A stretch of DNA of 64,000 nt, taken from NCBI GenBank assembly GCA_963580285.1, contig OY757019.1:64252587-64316586 (forward strand), in the 5' to 3' direction. The notes beneath the pieces are model-generated. The model saw nothing but the letters and a program-made list of their open reading frames with translations. It was not told the DNA's origin and searched no databases. The translations under genes were made by a program, and so were the position numbers. The first letter of the stretch is position 1. Every line of letters begins with the position of its first letter. Of the stretch, positions 36,401-47,867 are shown piece after piece. This DNA comes from Lucinisca nassula (Eukaryota; Mollusca; Bivalvia; Lucinida; Lucinidae).

Positions 36401-38948
36401 ATCAGAGTCAAGTCGCCATTGTGAGGTCCTTGAGGTATCCCTACCAAGTCAAAGAAATTTAACTACATCGGTGAAAACTCTTTTAAATGGAAAACCAATT
36501 TCAGCAATCCTAGATACAGCTGCCATGGTGACACTGGTTAGGGATGACTATTTAACCTGTATGAATAATTCTGAGCAGCTGGGTCCTGTTTGTGTTCTGA
36601 CAGGGATTGGCGCAGATCCGGTGCAGGGTCGGATTGTGCATAATGTGCCAATCACTGTCGGATCCCAAACTTTCTTGCATACAGTCTGTGCAGCCCCAGT
36701 AAAGGATACTTGTCTGTTAGGTCTTGATTTTTTGATGGCCACTGCCAGTGTCCTTGATCTTGGAAATGAGTCATTGACAATTGGGGAGGATGTTATTCCT
36801 GTTAGTGTTACCGTGACCCCTGACTATCAGATTTCCAAGGTCACTGTCGTGAGACGTACAGTGATCCAGCCCAATTCTGTAGGCTTCATTAAAGCTGAAT
36901 TAGATACCCCTATTGAGGGATCCTATATTGTTGAATGTCCTATGCAAAATGCTCTGTCGTCTCGGGTATACGGCAAGGGTAAACATATTACCTTAAAGGT
37001 AGTCAATGATTCAGATACATATATAACATACAAAAAGGGAAAGAAAATAGGGCATGCCGAACCGGCTGTGGAAATTTCACCACATATTGAACAGGCTAAG
37101 GTTTTTCAGTGTAATAATGGGAATAGCGATGAAATGCAGCCACAGGAGCCAATGGCAGATGCGAAATGTGACATGCCTTCTCATGTCAAACAAATGTATT
37201 TTGACAATATTTCTGGCCTGTCTGATGAGCAAAAATCTAAATTTAAAAACCTGGTTTCTGATTATGCTGACATTTTTTCAAAAGACGATTTTGATTTGGG
37301 TTGTTTAAATTCTGGAGTGGAACATAAAATCCAAACATTTGATGAAGTTCCTATAAATGAAAAATTTCGGAGAACACCACTTCAGTTTCAAAAACAAGAA
37401 CAAGATTACATTGAAAAACTATTAAAGCAAGGTGTTATAGAACATTCCGTGTCTGAATGGTCGGCAGCCCCCGTTCTGGTCCGAAAGAAAACAGGAGAAC
37501 TTAAATATTGTATAGACTATCGTGCCCTCAATGCAAAAACCTATAAGGATAATTACTCTTTACCTTTGATTGAGGATTGTCTTGATTCTTTGTATGGTAA
37601 ATGTGTGTTTTGTGTTCTGGACCTGTCGAGTGGTTACTATCAGATTCGCCTGGAGGGCAGCTCCATGCACAAAACTTCATTTAGCACACGTTTTGGTAGC
37701 TTTCAATGGTCACGTTTGCGCATGGGGCTCTGCACTGCGCCAGCCACATTTCAGCGGGCCATGCAACTCGTACTCCGGGGCTTGACCTGGCAGGAGGTCA
37801 TAGTTTACCTGGATGATGTAATTGTCCTTGTAACAGATTTCAATGACACATTGTTGGCATTAGAAAAGGTTTTCACTCGCTTCCGTGAGCATAACTTGAA
37901 ACTAAAACCCAGGAAATGCCACTTCTTTAAAGAACAAGTGGAGTTTCTTGGTAAATTGGTTAGTGGAAACGGTGTATCAATATCCCCGGACAAGTTAGAT
38001 GCTGTGAAAGAATGGCCCATTCCAACAAATGTAAGAGAACTTCAATCCTTCCTTGGTTTTATGAACTACCATAGGAATCATATTCAGAATTTTGCCCAGG
38101 TCTCAGCTGACCTTCATACTCTTATAACTGTAGAATCTTTCATTTGGAATGACAAGCAACAGTCATGTTTTGATAAGCTGAAAGAATTGGCAATATCAGC
38201 CCCAATGCTTTCTCATCCGTCACCTGACGGATTGTTTGTAATGGATTGTGATGCCAGTGATCGTCAGATCGGCGCAGCTTTATATCAGTTTCAGGAAGGT
38301 ATCTTAAAGCCCAACTGCTTTGCCAGTCATGTTCTTTTAAAACAGCATAGAAACTATTGTACTACCCGGAAGGAATTATTGGCTGTAGTAAAGTTCTGCC
38401 GTCAGTTCCGACACTATTTGCTGAGCCGATTCTTCTTAATTCGCTCAGATCATAATTCCCTAGTTTGGCTGACCCGTTTCAAACATTTGGAGGGACAATT
38501 AGCACGGTTTCTCGAGGAACTGTCCCAGTATAATTTCAAACTGATTCATAGAAAAGGGGTAGACCATTTGAACGCCGATGCCCTCAGTCGCATTAGTGAT
38601 CCTTTAGAGGAATGTGACTGTTACAGGGCTGGACAGAATCTGTGTGATCTCCCCTGTGGAGGTTGCCATTATTGTACGCGGGTACATAAGCAGTGGGCTC
38701 GTTTTAATGAGGACGTTGATGATGTTGTCCCTTTGGCAGTGCGTAGTGTGGACGCCATGGTGGTTGACCATACGCCAATTATGTCTTGTACACACTCAAA
38801 CTGGGTAGATAGCCTTTCTTCCTTCGAGCTAAGAAGGGCTCAGATTGATGATCCGAACATAGGCATTGTCATGAATTGGTTAGAACACTCTTACGAGCCT
38901 ACCACTCGTGAACTCAAGCTCACTGATACCGAAACCAGAGCTATCTAG
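36361..38948 (+). CDS. pol: pol: protease, reverse transcriptase, RNase H
   Basis: Read by -1 frameshift from gag. Aspartic protease active site is ILDTAAMVTLV (~36,510-36,540), with Ala where Gly is commonest. Reverse transcriptase motifs include LKYCIDYRALN, FCVLDLSSGYYQIRL, SRLRMGLCTAPATFQRAM and the catalytic VIVYLDDVIV (~37,797-37,826). RNase H has MDCDASDRQIGAAL, TRKELLAVV, IRSDHNSLVWL and HLNADALSRI. The connector ends LTDTETRAI at a TAG (38946-38948). Coding continues in the +1 frame as integrase. One extra base here therefore separates polymerase from integrase; I regard it as an inactivating mutation, though a regulated break cannot be excluded. Confidence 0.9.
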
Positions 38949-40455
38949 GGATTATTTGAAACTACGGGATGGAGTTTTGTACTATTCCTGGGCAAACCTT
39001 GAAGGCCGCTCTGATTGCTTTGTCGTTCCTACGGAACTCCGGCCTAGAGTCTTATATCATTCTCATGACTCAAAAGGTTCGGGTGGACATCTTGGCCAAA
39101 AGAAAACTTTAGATAAGTTGAAACAGAGATTTTATTGGTATGGTATGTCCAGGGATAGTGACATATATATCAAACAGTGTTCGACCTGTAACAAGAACAA
39201 AAAGGGGAATCGGACACCCAGGAGTGCTCTTGAGAGCTTTCATGCTGGATATCCCATGGAACGTGTCCATTTGGATATCCTTGGTCCTATAAATCCAAGG
39301 AGCTCTGCTTATGTTCTGGTCATGGTGGACCAATTCACAAAATGGGTTGAACTTGCACCTTTACCAGCCCAAAATGCAGAATTGACAGCAATGGCATTTT
39401 TGAAACATTTTATTGTTACTTTTGGTTGTCCATTAGAAGTACATACAGATCAAGGTAGAAACTTCGAAAGTGATCTGTTCCTTGCTTTTTGTAAGGTACT
39501 AGAAATTACAAAAACCAGGACTACCCCATATCATCCATCTGGGAACGGCCAGGTAGAGGTTTTTAACCGTGTCATTCTGCAAATGATTCGATCATACGTC
39601 TCCCGGGGTGTAAAGGACTGGGATGAGCACCTTCCCCTTATTGCTTTGACCCTACATTCCATGAAAAACAGGTCAACAGGTTTTTCTGCCAATATGCTTA
39701 TGTTGGGGAGAGAAGTTCTGCAACCAATAGATCTGATTTTGGGTATTATAAAACCCACTCCCCAGGACCCTCCAACTTGGGTCCACAATCTGACCCGTAA
39801 TCTCTCAAAAGTTCACCAATTGGCCAGAGAGAAGATTGGTAATACTCAGCTGCGCCAGAAGAGAGATTACGATTTAAGGGTATTTGAAAGGTCCTATAAG
39901 GAAGGAGATGTGGTCTATTTACGAGACTCATCAACCCAAATAGGGATAAGTTCAAAGATGAGACCACCTTGGATTGGTCCATATTTAATTATAAGGGCTC
40001 AGCCTCCGGTCTATACTCTCCAGGGAAAACGTCGTGTGCAATTTGTTCACCATGACCGGATAAAACCTTGTAACGACTCCTCTTATCCTTTACGGTTGCA
40101 GAGAAAGAGACATGTCTTACTTAATATAGCACCTTTGGGTGATGAGGAGGATCAGGACATGGAGTCTAAGGAACCAATTCAGGAGGACTCCCCTAGTATT
40201 GGTTTGTTTGATCCAGATCAAACACTCCCATATATGTTGGGTAGTGATTCAGATATGACATTGCCTTATATGTTTGGTGAACCATATTTAGCCCCAAATT
40301 CTGAAGATAATGGTGTCAGTGATACTGACAGCCCCACAGATGTAACACTGGGCGACTCTGACTCTGATTCTGGCGAGGTTTTAGTCACACCGTCAGGACC
40401 ACAGACTACTAGAACAGGTAGGAAAATAAATTTGCCTGCCAGATACAGGGATTAG
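38949..40455 (+). CDS. pol: pol: integrase (frame-shifted downstream part)
   Basis: Homologous sequence begins about 38,940 with DYLKLRDGVLYYSW; the first ATG of the open frame (38908) lies in the overlap. The zinc-binding HHCC module is HDSKGSGGHLGQKK...CSTCNKNKKG. The catalytic core has HLDILGPI (D), VHTDQGRNFESD (D) and SGNGQVEVFNRV (E), a complete DDE set. A C-terminal SH3-like region (SYKEGDVVYLRDSS, WIGPYLIIRAQPPVYTL) and an acidic tail follow. No chromodomain is seen, unlike the Polinton integrase. Stop at about 40,455. Confidence 0.9.
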
Positions 40456-40523
40456 GGGCCAGATTGTTCGGCTGTTCATGGACGGATAGTCTTGTCCCAT
40501 TCTCCCTGTGTTCGGACTGAAAA

Positions 40524-41075
40524 GTGACATCAGTTTGAGTGGCGTTTCACAATAGTTCTTTGTGCCTGTGTGGACGTCATCCATTCTGGTGACATGCATT
40601 TTCATGTTTTCTTGAGTGACATCAGTTTGAGTGGCGTTTCACAATAGTTCTTTGTACCTGTGTGGACGTCATCCATTCTGATGACATGCATTTTCATGTT
40701 TTCTTGAGTGACATCAGTTTGAGTGGCGTTTCACAATAGTTCTTTGTACCTGTGTGGACGTCATCCATTCTGGTGACATGCATTTTCATGTTTTCTTGAG
40801 TGACATCAGTTTGAGTGGCGTTTCACAATAGTTCTTTGTACCTGTGTGGGCGTCATCCATTCTGGTGACATGCATTTTCATGTTTTCTTGAGCGGCATCA
40901 GTTTGAGTGGCGTTTCACAATAGTTCTTTGTACCTGTGTGGACGTCATCCATTCTGGTGACATCCATTTTCATGTTTTTTGGAGTAGCATCGGTTTTGTT
41001 GATGCGGCGCAGTAGTGCTTTGCAGCTGTGTGAGCATCATATATTCTGATGTCAAAATTTCATATTTTTATGATT
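40524..41075. repeat. 92-bp minisatellite, 5-6 copies
   Basis: Units start GTGACATCAGTTTGAGTGGC and contain CACAATAGTTCTTTGTACC and TCATCCATTCTGGTGACATG. They begin at 40,524, 40,616, 40,708, 40,800 and 40,892, nearly identical, with a diverged sixth near 40,984. It begins about 70 bp after the pol stop. Confidence 0.95.
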
Positions 41076-41349
41076 CATCTCAAAGATATGGGGTTTGGTC
41101 TGGGACTGGTCCATGCTAGTACTTTGAAACTGAGGGATTTGTCCCTGATCAGGTTCCATGGGTCTACATTTCATGCTGTCATATGCATATCATCATCATA
41201 CCTATCTTGGCAACTGTCGTGGTAAAAGCCCTGAAATGCCAGGTTTTTGTCAATTTAGGTTTCTGTCATTTTTAAGGATGCAAACATTATATGGCCAATG
41301 ATGGCTATTAAGTTCTGTTGGCTGTTCCAATAAAAGGGCAGCTGAAGTT

Positions 41350-41690
41350 CAAATTATTATAAGTGATAAATGCACTCCGGTCGGTTGTTGTGTGTATAAA
41401 ATGTATTAACTGACAATGCACTCCGGTCAGTTGTCGTGTGGATAAAATGTATTGACTGACAGTGCACTCTGGTCAGTTGTCGTGTGGATAAAATGTATTG
41501 ACTGACAGTGCACTCTGGTCGGTTGTCGACTTGTCGTGTGGATAAAATGTAGTGACTGATAATGCACTCTAGTCGGTTGTCATGTGGATAAAATATGTTG
41601 ACTGACAATGCATTCTAGTCAGTTGTCATGTAGATAAAATATATATTGACTGACGGTGCACTCTAGTCGGTTGTCATGCGGATAGTGTTC
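41350..41690. repeat. ~58-bp minisatellite, ~6 copies
   Basis: Units contain TGACTGACAGTGCACTCTGG TCGGTTGTC and GTGGATAAAATGTATTG. Copies are more diverged than the 92-bp array. It lies between the retroelement pol and the TatD-like gene. Confidence 0.9.
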
Positions 41691-41952
41691 TTGTTGACAG
41701 TGCTGTTTTGTCAATTTTTATGTTGATGAAATATTTTGGCATTGTCCTATTTGAAATGTTCATTTAAGTAGCCTCATACGAGGCCATGATTCGGTAGAGA
41801 ATAAAAACCATATGTATGACCATGATTGGTCTAGCCGATGTACTATATTTATACAGTCATGGGTTGGACCGGTATGATCAGATATATGCATACATATATA
41901 TGCATGTGCCTGTCTGAATGGTGGACTCAAAGATACGTTTTTTTGTATATGA

Positions 41953-43377
41953 ATGGCTTTTGATACGCCCAGTTATTCATATCGTTCTAGGATGCCACCA
42001 AAATCTAACAGAGCAAGAAGTCGTTTCTACGACCATTGTCAGGTCTGCGGGGCATACTCTCCCCATGTTCATAAGCACATGCTAAGGGCCCATTTACCTT
42101 GGTATCTGGACCCTCCCACTTCATGCGTAGACTGCCATATGTCAACGGGAAAGGGGAGTGAGTGCCAGAAGGTGCATGGTCGGCACCAGGTTTTCGGTGG
42201 GGAATATCTGCTGCAGGCCTGGTTTCTGCTGATGAACGGGTTATTCCTGTTCATCAGTCAGGAACTTGGCCTGGGGTCCCCCATTGAGTTGCTGGGCTGT
42301 GCTGCAATTCAGGGGCTGGCTCCCTCTACCGTTAAGTTCTCGGAGGAAGAATATTTCTTCCTCAGAGAGTACGACCAGAGAGCTGGGTTGGAGCCACTTC
42401 AACCTGGTGAGTACATGGTGATTCCCCCTAAACGACTCATTTGCCTGATACACCCTGAAACAATGTCTCGACTCACCTCCCACCTCAACTCTCAGGCAAT
42501 GGCTACGCCTCGGAATTACGCCAGGTATTCTTTGGCTAATGGTTCCGATCCGCAATTAGGGCATCCTGTGGTGAAGAGGGGCATCACTGATACCCATTTT
42601 CACCTGGATAGCTACTTTGGTCGTCAAAACCATTCATTGTCAGACCTGGAGTACTCGGAATCTCTCCCTATACGTATTCCTTTTGCTGTGGCAAACTATG
42701 TGTTCCCTAAAAAGTGGCATCTTCTATCTGATCATGTGGGGGCTGACCAGAGGTTAAGAATAACCTTAGGGGTCCACCCACACATGATCTCAAATAATCA
42801 AGTTGACCAGCTATATGGCAGACTGAAGAGTTTGTTGGATGCACATCCAGAGGCCGTTGGAGTCGGCGAGGTTGGCTTGGACCTGACCACACAGTGTAGA
42901 CATGGCTGTCATAACCCGAAATACTGTTATGATCAAAAGGTCCAGGGACAGCGTGGATTCCTTCGACTGGCTTTTCAGCTTGCTAAAGAAACAAATAAAG
43001 TACTGGTATTGCATATACGAGATAGTGGTACTGGTGAAGCTGCTGAGGAGGTTCTAAAGATCCTCACAGAAATGGACATGCTTCGACACCCAATTCACCG
43101 CCATTGTTTTGTTGGGAAGGAGAAGGAGAATATTCAGTGGTATACTTCTTTACCCAACTGTTACTTTAGTATTTCCCCTGTGACTGTTGATGACCCGGTA
43201 ACACAGGATTTCTCGAAGCGTATTTTGCTTGAGTCGGACGCTGGATATTTAGGCAAATTCCCCTGGGCTGTCCATAAAGTAGCAAATGATGCTGCAAGAT
43301 CATTGAACATGACTGTTACAGAGTTAGTGTGGAAGTGCAATAATAATGCAGCCAGGTTGTACAACTTGCCCTGGTAA
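41953..43377 (+). CDS. Zinc-finger TatD-like metal-dependent hydrolase
   Basis: A 474-aa intact single-exon frame. Residues ~28-75 hold cysteine/histidine pairs (HCQVCGAYSPHVHKHMLRAH, then CVDCHMS), apparently two zinc-binding motifs. The second half is a TatD-family TIM-barrel: ITDTHFHLD (HxH), VGVGEVGLDL (Glu), LVLHIRDSG (His), HRHCFVG (His) and LLESDAGYL (Asp), i.e. all metal ligands. TatD proteins are Mg-dependent 3'-5' exonucleases or deoxyribonucleases. The length and added zinc fingers resemble TATDN2-like proteins that I recall as multi-copy in invertebrates. It lies 1.5 kb after a gypsy pol; no intron signals. Whether it is a host gene, a retrocopy or retroelement cargo cannot be decided from this window. 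Confidence 0.85.
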   Translation: MAFDTPSYSYRSRMPPKSNRARSRFYDHCQVCGAYSPHVHKHMLRAHLPWYLDPPTSCVDCHMSTGKGSECQKVHGRHQVFGGEYLLQAWFLLMNGLFLFISQELGLGSPIELLGCAAIQGLAPSTVKFSEEEYFFLREYDQRAGLEPLQPGEYMVIPPKRLICLIHPETMSRLTSHLNSQAMATPRNYARYSLANGSDPQLGHPVVKRGITDTHFHLDSYFGRQNHSLSDLEYSESLPIRIPFAVANYVFPKKWHLLSDHVGADQRLRITLGVHPHMISNNQVDQLYGRLKSLLDAHPEAVGVGEVGLDLTTQCRHGCHNPKYCYDQKVQGQRGFLRLAFQLAKETNKVLVLHIRDSGTGEAAEEVLKILTEMDMLRHPIHRHCFVGKEKENIQWYTSLPNCYFSISPVTVDDPVTQDFSKRILLESDAGYLGKFPWAVHKVANDAARSLNMTVTELVWKCNNNAARLYNLPW

Positions 43378-44925
43378 TTTCACGCTATTCATGATATAGC
43401 CACTGTTAAACCCTATTTGGTATTATGCAGCCAGTTCGCGGAAGACTTGACATGTTTGATTGTTTATTTTTGGGATTCGGATTCAGTCAGTCTTCATTTT
43501 ACATTGAATACACATCGCGTTAGTTTGCAATGACTCTAAAAACCTCTAAAATATTGTAAGTGTGGCTTGTTACTTGAAAGGAAAATGAGGTATGTTGAGG
43601 GAAAACTAGCTCGTTAAGACTCGCTACCCTGGCATGGATTATATAACTGTTTGTTAAGCTAACTCCTTCATTTATTTCTGTTACAGTTCTGAAATCTAAA
43701 TAACAGTAAGTGATACTTGTAAATTGCCACTGTAGTGGTTTGGAGCTGCACCCTCCTTGTATGAGCATGTTTTATTATTCACTATGAAATGCGCATGCTA
43801 TATATATAATGTTTGTAACATAGGGGAGCAATGTCATTTTGTGTTATCTTTATAATTGTCTGACCAATTTGGTGCCGGAGGCCCAAAACGGGTAGTCTGA
43901 TCAGGATCTACACTGTTTGCAATCTGGTTGCAATCTACACTCTTCCTTATAGGTCAATTACCATTGTGGATTCTGGCATCGCCTGGGCCATGTGTTGAAT
44001 GCCAGATTCTGCATTGGAAAGGCAAGTGGTCTTTTCTTCAGGTACTCCAGTGTTCGCTAACCTTTGATGAATAATCGGGTTCATATGAATATTAAAAGTG
44101 GAAAAATATCATTCATCTTATTCGTACATGAACAAAATGGTGTAAAGCATGTGCATGGTAGTGGCTCTTAAGAGAATGCTATTTCTAGCTTTAAAGTAGT
44201 CTTTCAAGTTTTATATTTAGTCAATATCTTGACTATACTATTGGTCGTTTTCTACACTTTGTTCTAGTATAGGCCACGAGTGGTTGCAGCTTATTTTTTC
44301 TGTCCAAAGGTCTCGAGTCTTCAGGTCTTACACTGATATATTTTTTCAGCAATACACATTGTATTATATTTTGCTTGTAAGTGTGAGCTGAATTCTCATA
44401 TGGCCTATGGCATGAAGTGGCTATATTCATTATTTGTATCATAGGATTCAGGGAAGTTCCTATGTCTGAGGAACAGCTTTTCGACTGTGTAGAATTTTGT
44501 GTATATATATGTATAGGTACTGCAGTAAAATATTACAGATGGATTGTCACTGGACTATCAAGCTTTAGAAATATTCATGTCATTTGGGAAAGGTTCGTTC
44601 TCTGGGAGTTGGGAGTGTTCCGGAGAACTGGAACTTATTAGGACATTTCCTCTTGGTCCAGACTGGTTGCTTCCGGTTAGCTGAGTTCCATCAGTGATCC
44701 CCATATGTTGAGTTTCGGTGATGGATTTCGGTTGGCATATATATATGCATGAAATAAACCCTGTTTCGGGAAGTTATGGTTGGTCAGAGGTAATCCAAGT
44801 CCAGTGGCGGTGCATCTTATTTTGTGCGTACTAATTAGGATGTTGTAAATGTTAAGGGAATATTCTCTGTTTGATGCTACATGTATTATGTTCTCTGGTG
44901 GTGGTTTTCGTGCTATTCATTTAGT
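43378..44925. other. No gene seen after TatD; possible poly(A) site
   Basis: AT-rich, no clear coding. AATAAA at 44753-44758 could end a long TatD transcript. TATATATGCATG sequences occur here (~44,740) and upstream of the gene (~41,890). No terminal repeat was recognised. Confidence 0.4.
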
Positions 44926-45072
44926 CTGACTATCTGTTAATCCTAAGGTATTCCACATCTCTATATGATCACACAGAAGCTGACTATTTGTTAATCCTAA
45001 GGTATTCCGTATCTCTATATGATCACACAGAAGCTGACTATTTGTTAATCTTAAGGTATTCCATATTTCTCA
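44926..45072. repeat. 54-bp tandem repeat, 2.7 copies
   Basis: Units start CTGACTATTTGTTAATCC at 44,926, 44,980 and 45,034 and contain AAGGTATTCC and CTATATGATCACACAGAAG. Confidence 0.9.
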
Positions 45073-45150
45073 CGCTGGTCAATACATACGCACAGGCTGC
45101 GTAGCGGTCGTATAGGCTTCGTATTTTGGACGCACAGGCTTCGATGAAAA

Positions 45151-45177
45151 ATGGCGGTTGACAGTTCGTCGCTGCAG
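45151..45177 (+). other. Possible first coding exon of a host gene
   Basis: ATGGCGGTTGACAGTTCGTC GCTGCAG is followed at 45,178 by GTAAGAAA, a consensus splice donor, and preceded by AAAA (acceptable Kozak context). It would encode MAVDSSSLQ. No downstream exon could be linked with certainty. Confidence 0.25.
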
Positions 45178-45179
45178 GT

Positions 45180-46085
45180 AAGAAACTGTTTTTACGTTAA
45201 TCTAACTGTTGTATAGCGTTGCACAATACTGACATCTGCCTTACGGACCACTTTATTAATGTGCAGCTTCGTCTGTTGCAAGAAAAAGTTTGAAAAACGG
45301 AATATGGAAAAATAGACCCCAAAAGAAATTTGGCATTTAACACAGATTCACCTGTATTTTCACTTCGGTCCGGTCGTCCTATGTAACTACACGTTTTTGG
45401 CCAGTGTTCTGGCCGATATATTGTGAATGACGATAATGAAATCTAAAAGCGAATATGTAACTTTCGTCACATCTTTTGCGAAAAAGAAAAATATTGATAT
45501 TTCGATACAACGCACGTAGCTTCGTTACCGATTACAACGCAGAGGCTGCGAACTAAAATTTGAAAGCCCTGTATTATGTAGAATAATAGCGAATAATATT
45601 AAATTAATATCGAGAAATCAATCAACCAGCGTTAGCTGGTGATGCTAAAGGCATCCTGTATCATTTATACAGAATACATTTTCAGTCTCAGCTATGCAAA
45701 TACTACATTTTGTTTCAAATGCACAAAATCTATCAAGTTACAATTATTTACACTACCGTTGATAATCTTGGTAAGTCTTCGTCAAATCTGTTAAGTATTT
45801 AGCCAAATATTATTTGCACTGTATAAATTTCTGTCGTGTATTTTTATTACAACGCACGTGGCTCAAGTCAACGTGTTAGAAGTTTGCGTCATTAAAAGTG
45901 GCCATCTCACCCACTGAAGCCAGTATGAATTTGATACATACTGGCTTGATAAGTTTTCAAATGCTCCTATGTTATGCTACATAATGTTTTGCCATTATGA
46001 TAACACACATAGCGACACAGTGCATTTTTACATCTCATAAATGGCTACTTGTTAGATTAAAATCCGTGATTCTTTTCTTACTTAT
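45180..46085. other. No gene seen
   Basis: AT-rich sequence without long open frames, RNA genes or recognisable repeats; possibly intronic if the candidate exons are real. Confidence 0.4.
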
Positions 46086-46087
46086 AC

Positions 46088-46510
46088 CGCAAACATATGT
46101 TGTGACTCGTTAGAACCGCCTCATTGACGATGTTCTAACGAGTACCCACAACCTATGTTTTGGAGAAGTAATAAGAAAAACAATGTATACCCCGTTAACC
46201 CCAGTTTTCTCTATATAAAGTGGGGTTCATTTCACGGACTTGTTCACGTGATGCCCATTTTTTTCCTTGTCTTATACATCTTCTGTACTCCATAAATCAA
46301 TTTTCTAATTCTACTTACGAGTCAGTGTCGTCAGATATAACATAATACGGAGAAATCGAGAATTCCTTTTTTTTTTGTTGTTTCCTTTTTCGTGACTTTC
46401 AATGTAGACAGTGACGTCACCACGTTTTTTTTTTTTTTTTTTTTGTTTGCTATGAACAGAGCAGAATTTACTCTATCAAGTCCGTGAAATGAACCCCACT
46501 TTATAACGAG
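46088..46510. repeat. Foldback sequence with two nested inverted repeats
   Basis: A hairpin (46,088-46,165) has arms AAACATATGTTGTG..ACTCGTTAGAAC and GTTCTAACGAGT..CACAACCTATGTTT. Then AAGTGGGGTTCATTTCACGG ACTTG at ~46,220-46,245 is repeated inverted as CAAGTCCGTGAAATGAACCC CACTT at ~46,479-46,503, flanking T-rich filler. Related single arms occur near 10.3, 31.2 and 52.7 kb, so this is probably a MITE-type foldback. Confidence 0.75.
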
Positions 46511-46575
46511 CATAGCGGCGGCTGCCGAAGGCAGCCGTCGACGTCCGCCGAAGGCGGGCGTCGAGCGAGCTCGTA
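46511..46575. repeat. GC-rich double hairpin
   Basis: GGCTGCCGAAGGCAGCC and GTCCGCCGAAGGCGGGC are two adjacent near-perfect short hairpins with GAA-type loops, in an AT-rich setting, followed by TCGAGCGAGCTCG, another palindrome. Both share the CCGAAGG apex. Confidence 0.8.
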
Positions 46576-46998
46576 TCTAGGTAACGCGTATCATCACAAG
46601 ACACAATCTATGCAAGAAAGTTTGCTTGCGCCCAAGAACTGGCTAAAACCGGTTTTCAGGTTTCCATGTATTCCATTCAAACCATGTAATAAGTCGGGAA
46701 CCAGAGCCTCAAAAATCTTATGTAACCCGTATCTCTCACCGGTTGAATAGTGTATCGCAAGGCTGATTGGTGATTCGGTTAGTTCCAATAGCTAAAAAAT
46801 CAACATTGGCGTATCAGTCAATTAATACATTTTTCTTATTTATGTGTTGGCATAAATTTGTACATTTTGTATTTATTTTTGTTGTTATTATTTATGAATA
46901 AATTATTGTGACGTCACGAGGTCGAGTCATGACTTTGGTAATGTTCTAAGCCGCCATATTTATTTCTGTCGTTTCGTACTGGAAGCACTCGAAAAACA

Positions 46999-47031
46999 AT
47001 GAATCTGATGATTAAATCGGGCAATCTACAC
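46999..47031 (+). other. Possible coding exon with strong splice donor
   Basis: ATG at 46999 opens 11 codons (MNLMIKSGNLH) that end at CAC|GTAAGTGA, a strong 5' splice site at 47,032. AACA precedes the ATG. This could be an alternative first exon; the following partner is unknown. Confidence 0.25.
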
Positions 47032-47232
47032 GTAAGTGATCTTCAGGCTCAGAGGTGTGATTTTTTTCTATATATTGACCCAGCGAACGCGGCCCATGCA
47101 ACAACTTGGGAAGTTCAAGCTCATTGTAGGGACATCTCGACCCCTTGTCCTTGACAAACAACAACAATAATTCTTGGTCTTTTCGCCCCGCCCATCAGGG
47201 AGCGTGGTGCTCCCATCAAGCGGAACTCGGAA

Positions 47233-47660
47233 TCAGGAGCGTGATAGCTCAGTGGTTAGTGCACTTGCCTCTGATGCTAGAGGTCCCGGGTTCGATCCCC
47301 GGCACCGGCGATAAAATTTCGGTAACTGAACACGCTCCATTGGCATCATTTGCAGTGTATTCAACCTGGAGTGTATGTAATATACACCTGCGGTAATGGT
47401 CAAAGGTGACCGACGCAGTATCAGAAGATAGATAGCAGGGATAAATGTCATAAAGTGCACCGTCCTTCGGATGGGGACGTTAACTGGAGGCCCCCTGTGC
47501 AGGGAGAACCATCCCCTGTGCAGGTTAAAGATCCCTATCGTAATTACATGATTACTCTGTAGGCTTTCATCCTGCAAAACCTGGAGTGTATGTAATATAC
47601 ACCTGCGGTAACGGTCAAATGTGACCGACGCAGTATCAGTAGATAGATAGACAGAATTGT
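47233..47660 (+). repeat. tRNA-derived SINE, family B, with repeated tail
   Basis: The head GTGATAGCTCAGTGGTTAGT (A box) and GGTTCGATCCC (B box) is tRNA-like, but the ends do not pair as an acceptor stem. The body includes CACCGTCCTTCGGATGGGGA and CCCCTGTGCAGG. The segment CCTGGAGTGTATGTAATATA CACCTGCGGTAA occurs twice (47,368 and 47,580). A minus-strand relative is at 52,325-52,572. Confidence 0.85.
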
Positions 47661-47867
47661 TATTGGTGACACGTCAAATAACATTCATACACCAGAACTG
47701 AAACCGAGGAGACTTGAATTCTGCCATAGGGAACTGGAGACCACTCCCAGGAAAAATGATTGGTAGGGCTTGAGATGTCATTTCATCTTAAGTTAATGTC
47801 TATCTATCTATTTATACTGCAGCAACCCCATTAAGAGGACTATCGTGCAGGTAAATTTTGTTTGTTT

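Larger units (their letters stand above)
34441..40480 (+). mobile_element. Ty3/gypsy-like LTR retroelement internal region
   Basis: gag, then protease, reverse transcriptase, RNase H and integrase in this order, which is the Ty3/gypsy arrangement. Flanking long terminal repeats were not found by eye: nothing in 33,400-34,440 clearly recurs after 40,480. Either the LTRs lie further out, one is lost, or the element is truncated. No envelope gene is seen. Confidence 0.85.

Noticed and set aside
40524..41690. CRISPR-like array
   Set aside because: Units are head-to-tail without unique spacers, in eukaryotic DNA; they are minisatellites.
42069..43364. Minus-strand frames within the TatD-like gene
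   Set aside because: They are shadows of the intact plus-strand coding sequence.
34000..45000. LTR pair enclosing gag-pol or gag-pol-TatD
   Set aside because: No long direct repeat between the 5' flank and any downstream segment could be found by eye, so no LTRs are annotated.
47233..47309. Functional tRNA gene
   Set aside because: A and B boxes are present, but acceptor ends do not pair and the anticodon loop has 8 bases; the body continues as a SINE.
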